Origin: CAZKUN01 sp964555935
GTDB taxonomy: Bacteria > Armatimonadota > Zipacnadia > Zipacnadales > VGFC01
Length of the DNA: 54,125 bases
Reading direction: 5' to 3'
Assembly (NCBI GenBank): GCA_964555935.1
Contig: CAZKUN010000028.1
Span: 1 to 54,125 of the forward strand
The translations under genes and the position numbers were made by a program. Position 1 is the stretch's first letter, and each line of letters begins with the position of its first letter. The notes beneath the pieces are model-generated. The model made no database searches. It had not been told where the DNA came from and saw only the letters and a list, made by a program, of their open reading frames with translations. Shown piece after piece: positions 47,945-54,125 of this stretch.

Positions 47945-49315
47945 TCAGAAGTACTTCTCTTCGCCGGGGCGGAAGCGCCAGAGAGGTAGGAGAAGGAGCG
48001 CGGCGAGCAGCGCGGCGCCGGCCCAGATGTGGAAGAGGAGATCCCACCCGCCCATGGGGTTGGCGGCGCGCGCGAAGCGGTCGAGGATCTGCCCCGTGAC
48101 GGCCGACATGGCAGCCGCGCCGGCATAGCCAATGCTGCCGATGATTCCCGAGGCGGATCCGGCGGCTTTTCGTGTGGCTAGATCCATCACCAGCGGCCCG
48201 AGGATGAGGACCTGCGGCGCGAAGATGAAGAACCCGAGGAGGGATAGGTAGGCGCCGCCGTAGTCGGACAGGGCGGCGGAGTAACGGGCCCAGATGAAGA
48301 GCAGCAGCGCCACCCATGCGAGCAGAATGCACACCAGCGGGACGCGCCGCGAACCGAAGAAGCGATCGGTACACCAGCCCGCGGCGACGGAGCCGAGGAC
48401 GCCTCCGAGAGGCACGGTCCAGGAGCGGAAGGCGACGCTGGTGATCCGCATGTTCGGATCGACATCGGAGAAGTAGCGCGGTAGCCAGTCGAAGGCGCCG
48501 TGACGGACGATATCGATGCACAGGAAAGCCCCGGCCAGACACCACACGCGAGGGTTCGCGAGCGTGCGCTTGAGCGTGTAGCGGAATCCGAGGTGGTGGT
48601 CGTGTTGGTCCTCCTCCGTGTGCTCGACCTCGGCGACCTCGCCGGCCTTGTGGCTCCCATACATCTGGTCAAGCGTCTCAAGCGAGGGAAGCCCGACCTT
48701 CTGCGGCGACTCGCTCGCCCACGCGTAGGCGATCAGCGCGACAATGACGAGCAGTCCAGAAGGGATGATGAAGGCTTGCTGCCACGGCAGGTGGTCGAGC
48801 AGGTAGCCCGTGAAGACGAGCGTGACGGCGGGGCCGATGAGGTATGAGGAGCAGAGGACCGTGTGGAGCTTGCCGCGCAGCCGGGGTGGGAACCAGTTGG
48901 CGAAACACTTGGTCACGCCCGGCCAGACGACCGACTGGAGAAACCCGTTGACCGTCCAGAAAAGGGCGAAAGCGGCGAAGCTCTTGGAGAAGCCAAAACA
49001 GCAACACATCACGGCGCCGCCAGTCACGCCGACGACGATCATGACCCGGCCGCCGAACTTGTCGCCGAGCGCCCCGCCAATCCACTGCCCCGCAGCGTAA
49101 GCGCCCTTGAAGAGGAAGTCGAGATAGCCCTGACGAGCCTTGGTGAGGCCGACGGCGGTCTCAAGCGTGCTCTTCGCGGCGCTGAGGTTCGCGCGGCAGA
49201 GGAAGAGCGACGCGTAGGTCGTCCATAGGATCGCGAAAAGCCGGATCCGCCCGCTGCGCCAACGCGCGAGGACATCCTCGTAGACAGTTGTGTCGGGCGG
49301 TTGAGGATCGGCCAT
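47945..49315 (-). CDS. MFS transporter, organophosphate:Pi antiporter-like
   Basis: A 456-residue, 12-helix major facilitator protein of the OPA (GlpT/UhpT-like) type. The N-terminal half has SLFLCRANLSAAKSTLETAV and FKGAYAAGQWIGGALGDKFG (the D-x-x-G/R loop region), a charged central loop (about 215-240, TEEDQHDHHLGFRYTLKRTL), and the C-terminal half ends PLWRFRPGEEKYF. OPA members exchange phosphate for phosphorylated organic molecules such as glycerol-3-phosphate. The divergent neighbour is a glycerophosphodiester phosphodiesterase, consistent with use of glycerol phosphates. Substrate is inferred. Confidence 0.88.
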   Translation of the reverse strand: MADPQPPDTTVYEDVLARWRSGRIRLFAILWTTYASLFLCRANLSAAKSTLETAVGLTKARQGYLDFLFKGAYAAGQWIGGALGDKFGGRVMIVVGVTGGAVMCCCFGFSKSFAAFALFWTVNGFLQSVVWPGVTKCFANWFPPRLRGKLHTVLCSSYLIGPAVTLVFTGYLLDHLPWQQAFIIPSGLLVIVALIAYAWASESPQKVGLPSLETLDQMYGSHKAGEVAEVEHTEEDQHDHHLGFRYTLKRTLANPRVWCLAGAFLCIDIVRHGAFDWLPRYFSDVDPNMRITSVAFRSWTVPLGGVLGSVAAGWCTDRFFGSRRVPLVCILLAWVALLLFIWARYSAALSDYGGAYLSLLGFFIFAPQVLILGPLVMDLATRKAAGSASGIIGSIGYAGAAAMSAVTGQILDRFARAANPMGGWDLLFHIWAGAALLAALLLLPLWRFRPGEEKYF

Positions 49316-49400
49316 TCGAGTCGGGTTCTCTCATCCAGTCGAAGCGCGCGCGGCACCCGCCGTGGAAGGCGGCCAGCGGCGCGCGGCGAAGTGGCACGCC

Positions 49401-50492
49401 ATGGCAGAGCTATCGCTGGCGATGCCCGCCCTGCTGCGCAACGAGAGCATAACGCTGCTGGCACCGGCCGCGTTGCGAGGCAAGGTTGCCCGCGTGTCGG
49501 TAGATGGTACGACGGCGGAGACAGTTCGTCTCGCGGAGCGGACCGTGGTCGGCGACACGGGCGATCGACCGGATGGAGTATATGGCGTCAAAGTGAATGA
49601 TGCAAGGCTCGAGTTCGAGGTCATCCACGAGCATTTTAGGCGGAGCCGAGAGCAGTTCGGCCGGCCGGAGATCATCGCGCACCGAGGCGGGAAGAGCGAC
49701 GCGCCCGAGAACACCCTCGCGGCGCTACGGCTGGGACTGGAACTGGGCGATCGGTGCGAGTTCGACGCGAGGCTGACGCTCGACCACGAGCTGGTCGTCA
49801 TGCACGATCCGACGGTGGATCGGACAACGGGCGGCAGCGGGACCGTGGCGGAGCTAAGCCTGGCGGAGATCCGAGAGCTAGCGACCGGCGAGGAAGTCGT
49901 ACCGACGCTCGCTGATGCGCTAAGGGGCTTGGGTGATGACGCGCGGTTTCAGATCCACGTGAAGCTCGAAGATGACGAGGCGCGGAACGACGTGCTGCTG
50001 GCGAAGGTGGCGGAGACGATTGGCGCGGTGGGGTGTGAGTCGCGGAGCCAACTCCTGGCATCGAAGCCGAGGACGATCGATGTCCTGGAGCGCAACGCGC
50101 GACTGCGGCTGGACGTGGATGTCGCTGCCGGGCCGATCGAGCGAGGGTTCGAGACGCTGACATCGGAGACCTACGTGCGGGACGGGCATCGGCTGAAAAC
50201 GTCGGACTTTCATCTGCACGACAGCGGGATGGTGAGAGCGGCGCACGAGCTGGGGATCCGGATGGTCTGCTGGGCGAGCGATTCGTCGGACGCGTCGGTG
50301 AAGCGACTGGTGAGGCTCGGCGTGGATGCGGTGATGACCGATCACCCGGAGAGGATGGGGAGGACTGTCGAGAGGTTGGAGGGCGAGACGGCGGGGGCGG
50401 GAGCATGGAGCGGCATGGGAGAAGGCATCCGGGATGAATCTGTCGCGGCTGAACCCGCTCCTACACGGAGGGTTTCCACGGAGGGTCAGTGA
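49401..50492 (+). CDS. Glycerophosphodiester phosphodiesterase (GDPD)
   Basis: A 363-residue enzyme releasing glycerol-3-phosphate from glycerophosphodiesters. The catalytic TIM barrel (about 90-330) shows IIAHRGGKSDAPENTLAAL, CEFDARLTLDHELVVMHDPT and PTLADALRGLG, with HRG, Glu-Asn, Glu-x-Asp and His-Asp all present; the final strand is DAVMTDHPERM. The N-terminal about 85 residues are an extra beta domain. No signal peptide. The start 49401 lacks a strong ribosome site. The last about 20 residues (VAAEPAPTRRVSTEGQ) are encoded by a REP, so the C-terminus has been extended. Stop overlaps the next gene's start. Confidence 0.88.
   Translation: MAELSLAMPALLRNESITLLAPAALRGKVARVSVDGTTAETVRLAERTVVGDTGDRPDGVYGVKVNDARLEFEVIHEHFRRSREQFGRPEIIAHRGGKSDAPENTLAALRLGLELGDRCEFDARLTLDHELVVMHDPTVDRTTGGSGTVAELSLAEIRELATGEEVVPTLADALRGLGDDARFQIHVKLEDDEARNDVLLAKVAETIGAVGCESRSQLLASKPRTIDVLERNARLRLDVDVAAGPIERGFETLTSETYVRDGHRLKTSDFHLHDSGMVRAAHELGIRMVCWASDSSDASVKRLVRLGVDAVMTDHPERMGRTVERLEGETAGAGAWSGMGEGIRDESVAAEPAPTRRVSTEGQ
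50441..50464 (-). repeat. GTAG-headed REP inside the GDPD C-terminus
   Basis: On the minus strand GTAGGA, GCGGGT-type arm, TCA, GCCGC arm, then GACAG. One C-C mismatch in the stem. From memory it strongly resembles the Pseudomonas putida REP (GTAGGAGCGGG...CCCGCGA). It forms the end of the GDPD coding region. Confidence 0.65.
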
Positions 50493-50704
50493 TGGGAGAC
50501 ACCGAGAAGAGGCCGGGCAGCAAGCTGGTTGCGGTGCTGGTGATCGTGATCAGTATCGTGGCGATACTCGTGATATACCAGTTGACCGTGGGATCGAAGG
50601 TGGTCGAGCCAGCGGGGGGCGGCGGCACGATTGTGGTGGATGACGGCGAGCCTCCGGTGGACGCGGCGGCGGAGGTTGCGCCGAGCGAGGCGGCTGACGA
50701 CTGA
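50492..50704 (+). CDS. Small single-span membrane protein
   Basis: A 70-residue protein with a basic N-terminus (MGDTEKRPGSK), one strong membrane helix (KLVAVLVIVISIVAILVIY) and a Gly-rich then acidic tail (PAEVAPSEAADD-like). Start overlaps the GDPD stop by one base with GGAGGG seven bases upstream, so it is translated. No family recognised. It could be a small membrane partner of GDPD or the MFS transporter; this is speculation. Confidence 0.6.
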   Translation: MGDTEKRPGSKLVAVLVIVISIVAILVIYQLTVGSKVVEPAGGGGTIVVDDGEPPVDAAAEVAPSEAADD

Positions 50705-50706
50705 CC

Positions 50707-50744
50707 GGGCCGGATACTTCGATCTGCGATCTCGTATTCGGCCC
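50707..50744. repeat. GGGCCG-type palindrome, copy 4
   Basis: Arms GGGCCGgATAC (50707-50717) / GTATtCGGCCC (50734-50744), followed by CTCCG. Begins three bases after a stop codon. Confidence 0.72.
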
Positions 50745-50793
50745 CTCCGAACGGAAGACGGCGACGGAGCGCGAGCAGGGATGCACGCGGCTG

Positions 50794-51339
50794 TCAGGGC
50801 GCTTGGCCCTGGTCGAGGTGACCCTTCCGCACGCACGTGAAGCGGCCGGTCTCAGGATCCAGATCGTAGACGTTGAAGTTCGTGTTGAGATCAAACCCCT
50901 CGCGGTGAGTCGCCAGGTTCAGCGACGCCGACCCCGTCTCCGCGCTTAGGACACGGTGGAAAACGCCGCGAGGCCAGACGAGTGCCGCCGCACCATCGTA
51001 GAGCAGCTCCCCGTTCATCTCGATCCGGTCGGGCTCGGCGATGAAGCGTTCGATCTTCCCATGCGAGGGCGTGTAGATCTCGACATGCCGCGTGCCGTGG
51101 AGCACGATCAGGTGGTCATCCTGGTGAGGGTGCATGTACCACGGCCTCTCGACCTCACCGACCGCCCCGGGGGAGGCGGCGCCGGGCCCATGCATCACTC
51201 GGTCAATGGCGCTGATGGGAGGAATGGCGCGGAGTGGGAAGAGATCAAAGGCAACATCCGCGGTCCGCCTGAGTGGATGGAACCGAACCACCTGGTACAG
51301 CCCAGGGATCTCGTGAATCACGTCACCCGTCGCTTCCAT
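50794..51339 (-). CDS. Cupin-like protein
   Basis: A 181-residue protein with a cupin-type barrel: PWYMHPHQDDHLIVLHGTRH carries a metal-binding His-x-His-x4-His pattern, and GAAALVWPRGVFHRVLSAET the second motif. The N-terminal EIPGLYQVVRFHPLRRTADV and C-terminal DLDPETGRFTCVRKG are not from a family I can name. Start 51339 is chosen since AAAGGG lies six bases upstream; ATG 51345 is possible, but the frame's much longer N-terminus (to 51843) overlaps the divergent gene and is rejected. Function unknown. Confidence 0.7.
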   Translation of the reverse strand: MEATGDVIHEIPGLYQVVRFHPLRRTADVAFDLFPLRAIPPISAIDRVMHGPGAASPGAVGEVERPWYMHPHQDDHLIVLHGTRHVEIYTPSHGKIERFIAEPDRIEMNGELLYDGAAALVWPRGVFHRVLSAETGSASLNLATHREGFDLNTNFNVYDLDPETGRFTCVRKGHLDQGQAP

Positions 51340-51625
51340 TCGCATCCCTTTCCGCGCGTTGAGTAGTCCCGGCCTGGTCGACGCCGGCGGGCTACCGTGC
51401 GTCCTCAATGTCAACAACCGGCTGGCGCGGCTGAGCGTTCCCGCGGGGCTGAAGGCGGAGGAAACGGGTAATCGGCTCGGGAATTGCGGGTGGCGGGGGT
51501 GGGACGGCAGACGGAACGAAAGCGGGAAGACACGAAGATTCGAAGACGACCGACGAACGGCGAGGCTGAGGGTTACGGAGAACGGCGCGGGCCTCGCGAC
51601 CATACAGAATCCAGGAGGCGTGCCG

Positions 51626-53293
51626 ATGCGCTCGCTGCTCGTCGCCGGTCTGATCATCACCAGCAGCAACCTCTGCCTCGCGCAGGACAACCTGATCGCA
51701 AACCCCGGTTTCGAGGAGCTAATGCCGGACGGCTGGCCCGAGGGCTGGGCCCGGTACAACTGGGGAACCGCGGGCACGGACGGCCGCCAGGAGCTTGACA
51801 CCACGGTCGCCCGTAGCGGCGACAACTCGCTCGCCGGCATCAACGGGAGCGGCTCCGCCCAGGCAGGGGTCTACACGCACGTCGCGCTTGAGGAGGGGAC
51901 GTGGGCGTTGAGCTTCTGGGCCAAGGCGAGCCCCGGGGAGACGGGCCTGGTGCGTTGCTACCTGGCGACAGCTTACTCGCGACTCTACGAGGTCAGCGAC
52001 GAGTGGATCCGGCTGGAGTTTTTGAACCGGCTGGAGGCCCCCGCGGACCGGGTGGAGATCAACGTTCAGAACTGCTCGGGCACACCGAGCACGATCTGGT
52101 TTGATGACGCGAGGCTCGAGAGGGCACCGGATAGGGTCTATGAGATCGTCGACGACGCGCGCCCCCTGGCGGAGCAACCGAAGCTTCTGTACTTCGACGC
52201 GCATCTGATGTCGTGGGCCGACAACGCCAAGGAATGGCGAGAGCGCGGGTTCAGAGGGGCGTTCGTCGGCCGCATCTTCGCAGACATCCACGACGACCCG
52301 TGGGCCGCCGACGGAGATGCGGCGACGCGCGGCGAGGACGACGAGTTGCTCCAGGAATGTCGGGCGGCTAATGAGAAGTGCCGGTTGGCGGGCGTCGACA
52401 GCAACGTGTTGAAGGTGGCCTTCTACCGGGACCTGCCGGATCCGTTCGACGATGAGGGCTACGCGACCCTCACCACCAACTTCCGCGAGGCCGCGCGCTA
52501 CGCGAGGCTGGCCGGATTCCCGGCTATTGCCATCGATACCGAATACACGTCCTACCAGTTCGACCCGGATTGGGAGGGGTATGACCTGGAGGCGCATTCG
52601 GTCGCCGAGCTAGCCGCTCGGCTGCGCGAGCGCTGGAGGGAAATCGTCCGAGGGATGGTGCGGGAGTACCCGGATGTGGACCTGATGGTGCTGCCCGAGG
52701 GAGCGGTCTACTACGGGCCGCTGTGGAGCCACCTGTTCGCGGGGATCGTCGAGGCGCTTGCCGAGGCGCAGCACCCCGGAGGCATCCACCTGTTCTGCGA
52801 GGGCTCCTACACGAGCCGGGACCCGCACGCGCTGGCCGATTTCGTGGTGGGCGTGCGGGAGACGACCACGCGGAGTCTGTCGCCGGCGGCCCGAGACTAC
52901 TGGACGAGTCACGGGGACGTAGCGCTGGGGGTGTGGCCGCTGGGATACTACCGGGCGATCACCGACGCCGACGGCAAGTTCGTAGGGTGGTCGGGCCGCG
53001 AGGAAGTGTTCGGCGACGAGATCGTGGGTTCGTATGCCGACAAGTCGGAGAAATACCCGCTGCCGGAGTTCCGAGCACAGTTCGCGGCGGCCAGGACGCT
53101 CAGCAGGAAGTACGTGTGGGTGTACGGGCACGGCTCCGCCTGGTGGCAGTTCACCCCCGAGATGGAGGCGAAGTACAAGGCCGAATCGCGGCAGTTCTTC
53201 CCTGGCGAGGCGTACCTGCTACCGACAGTGCCGAACATCGCGGAATACTACGACGCGGCGGCGGCGCGGGAGACAGTCACCGGGCTGGAGTAG
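51626..53293 (+). CDS. Secreted protein with CBM-like domain and TIM-barrel-like region
   Basis: A 555-residue exported protein (signal MRSLLVAGLIITSSNLCLAQ). N-terminal carbohydrate-binding-like beta-sandwich (about 22-170): NLIANPGFEELMPDGWPEGW, VARSGDNSLAGINGSGSAQA, TIWFDDARLER, the CBM4/9-like pattern of unknown ligand. The remainder looks like an alpha/beta barrel: PKLLYFDAHLMSW, FPAIAIDTEYTSYQ, DLMVLPEGAVYYG, RKYVWVYGHGSAWWQ. AGGAGG precedes the start by seven bases. Followed by a strong terminator. Likely glycan-active; no catalytic residues assigned. Confidence 0.7.
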   Translation: MRSLLVAGLIITSSNLCLAQDNLIANPGFEELMPDGWPEGWARYNWGTAGTDGRQELDTTVARSGDNSLAGINGSGSAQAGVYTHVALEEGTWALSFWAKASPGETGLVRCYLATAYSRLYEVSDEWIRLEFLNRLEAPADRVEINVQNCSGTPSTIWFDDARLERAPDRVYEIVDDARPLAEQPKLLYFDAHLMSWADNAKEWRERGFRGAFVGRIFADIHDDPWAADGDAATRGEDDELLQECRAANEKCRLAGVDSNVLKVAFYRDLPDPFDDEGYATLTTNFREAARYARLAGFPAIAIDTEYTSYQFDPDWEGYDLEAHSVAELAARLRERWREIVRGMVREYPDVDLMVLPEGAVYYGPLWSHLFAGIVEALAEAQHPGGIHLFCEGSYTSRDPHALADFVVGVRETTTRSLSPAARDYWTSHGDVALGVWPLGYYRAITDADGKFVGWSGREEVFGDEIVGSYADKSEKYPLPEFRAQFAAARTLSRKYVWVYGHGSAWWQFTPEMEAKYKAESRQFFPGEAYLLPTVPNIAEYYDAAAARETVTGLE

Positions 53294-53322
53294 CGACGCC
53301 GGACGGCTGCGATAGAACGACA

Positions 53323-53354
53323 AAACGCCCCTCGCTACATCGCGAGGGGCGTTT
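53323..53354. terminator. Bidirectional Rho-independent terminator
   Basis: Perfect 13-bp stem AAACGCCCCTCGC / GCGAGGGGCGTTT with loop TACATC. The A-rich and T-rich ends give a U-tract on both strands. It sits between two convergent genes. Confidence 0.85.
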
Positions 53355-53381
53355 CAGCATCTGGTTCAAGTGATCGAACGA

Positions 53382-53600
53382 CTATTCACCGGACTTGGGT
53401 CCGCCCGGTCCTGTGGATGCGCCTCCGCCCGATCCGCCCTTCTTACCAGTCGGCGGGGTGGGGCCGCGCTTCTTCAGTTCCTTGGTCGTCATGCCGCCCT
53501 CATCGCCACCGGCTTCGGTCGCGGAGTCTTTGCACCCGACCAACATCGAGGCGATTCCGAGCATCAGAATGACAGTAAGGACTACAGCGATGAATCTCAT
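53382..53600 (-). CDS. Small Gly/Pro/Lys-rich lipoprotein
   Basis: A 72-residue lipoprotein: signal MRFIAVVLTVILMLGIASML, lipobox LVGC, then a tail rich in Gly, Ser, Pro and Lys (KKRGPTPPTGKKGGSGGG). GGAGG precedes the start. It lies immediately downstream of the prepilin-like gene, probably in one transcript. No family recognised; disordered tail. Confidence 0.7.
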   Translation of the reverse strand: MRFIAVVLTVILMLGIASMLVGCKDSATEAGGDEGGMTTKELKKRGPTPPTGKKGGSGGGASTGPGGPKSGE

Positions 53601-53621
53601 CGTGGGGTGTCCTCCCCCTGG

Positions 53622-54125
53622 TTAGATTTGGAAGAATCCTGCCTGGTCGCCCATCAGGTTCGAGCGGCTGACCCATTTGGCGTGGCCATCGAAGAAGCCG
53701 TTGTTGAAGCCGCCGTTGTGCAGGTCCGTCGGGGACGTGCAGTCCCATTGGTGGCAGGACCACCAGAAGAAACCGCAGTGCTGATTGCCTTCGGTGAAGA
53801 AGATCTTGCTCGCCGGCTCCTGAATGCGGGCCATGGCAACGTTACGGGCGTCGCCGTGGGTGTTGTAGGTCGAAACCGTCCGGTTGCCCGGGCACGCTTG
53901 CCAGATGGCCTGGTTCCAGGACGGGCAAACCCAGATCTGCATGTTCTTGGCGTAAGCGTTGAGCTGCCATACGATTCCACCATCAGAACCCGGAACCGCC
54001 GCAGCAACTTCGGCGGGATACCTCTCGTCGTAGTCCTGGACGTACATCATGAGCGATGTGCCCAGCTGCTTAACGTTGCTCAGGCATGAGGTCTGCCTGG
54101 CCTTCTCCCGAGCCCTCGCAAAGAC
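53622..54125 (-). CDS. H-X9-DG prepilin-like protein (N-terminus cut by window edge)
   Basis: At least 168 residues; the N-terminus lies beyond the window. The visible part begins FARAREKARQTSCLSNVKQL and continues MMYVQDYDERYP, the family pattern of prepilin-type (DUF1559-like) secretion/pilin proteins of Planctomycetota and Armatimonadota. The C-terminal His-x9-Asp-Gly motif is present (LHNGGFNNGFFDGHAKW). The missing part should hold the prepilin cleavage site and first helix. These are very numerous per genome; the export route (type II/type IV pilus-like) is expected. An internal ATG at 54050 is not the start. Confidence 0.85.
   Translation of the reverse strand, partial: VFARAREKARQTSCLSNVKQLGTSLMMYVQDYDERYPAEVAAAVPGSDGGIVWQLNAYAKNMQIWVCPSWNQAIWQACPGNRTVSTYNTHGDARNVAMARIQEPASKIFFTEGNQHCGFFWWSCHQWDCTSPTDLHNGGFNNGFFDGHAKWVSRSNLMGDQAGFFQI

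Noticed and set aside
47766..48545. Upstream extension of the beta-helix ORF
   Set aside because: It overlaps the MFS gene in another frame; the signal peptide at 47765 marks the true start.

Overview
GC-rich bacterial DNA with two 10-N scaffold gaps (1948-1957 and 19663-19672). The gene content suggests a heterotroph of the Planctomycetota / Armatimonadota / Hydrogenedentota type. Evidence: a DUF1549/DUF1553-DUF1501-PPC operon (30484-35882), secreted GH172, GH-A, beta-helix and BNR-type glycan-active proteins, UroD-like and PQQ-propeller proteins, and an H-X9-DG prepilin cut by the right edge. No rRNA, tRNA, CRISPR array, transposase or phage gene was recognised, so the phylum is an inference.

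Layout: 1-9400 holds a GH172 enzyme, two tandem LolA-like proteins (one fused to a TlpA thioredoxin), serS, a GH140-like enzyme and a lectin/lyase-like protein. 9428-14480 (minus strand) is a nickel block: nikR, nikM, nikN-like, nikQ, nikO and a 12-haem cytochrome c. 14727-21723 (plus) is an unusual ABC transporter: a tandem double ModA-like lipoprotein, a permease, an alpha/alpha-toroid-like protein, a ModC-like ATPase, a second ModA-like lipoprotein and a 4Fe-4S protein. The binding proteins carry cysteines and a Tyr-x-x-Cys-x-His motif where oxyanion binders normally use hydroxyl side chains. 22248-24786 is a broken KAP NTPase with a HEAT-repeat tail. 24997-29319 holds two GH-A-like enzymes; 29477-29980 a thioredoxin; 30484-35882 the planctomycete triad. 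36173-43064 mixes housekeeping and peripheral metabolism (DUF456, ABM, Fe-ADH, cupin, PQQ propeller, UroD-like, Hsp20). 43211-43938 is a PIN/HTH toxin-antitoxin pair with a conspicuous operator. 44005-54125 has a BNR protein, a beta-helix protein, an OPA-type MFS transporter divergent from a GDPD, small proteins and the partial prepilin.

The most striking non-coding signal is a very diverse set of REP-like hairpins in almost every intergenic gap. The shared plan is a GTAG head, a 6-9 bp perfect stem whose sequence changes between copies while pairing is kept, a 2-4 nt pyrimidine loop, and a GCCGTC/GCCGTT tail, often in mixed arrays. In four genes (nikO, the modC-like gene, the PQQ propeller and the beta-helix gene) the TAG stop codon is the TAG of the GTAG head. 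Longer hairpins of about 70 nt with CGGGACAG arms and a GGGCCG-headed palindrome family are interspersed. This looks like the footprint of REP-associated tyrosine transposases (RAYT) encoded elsewhere in the genome.
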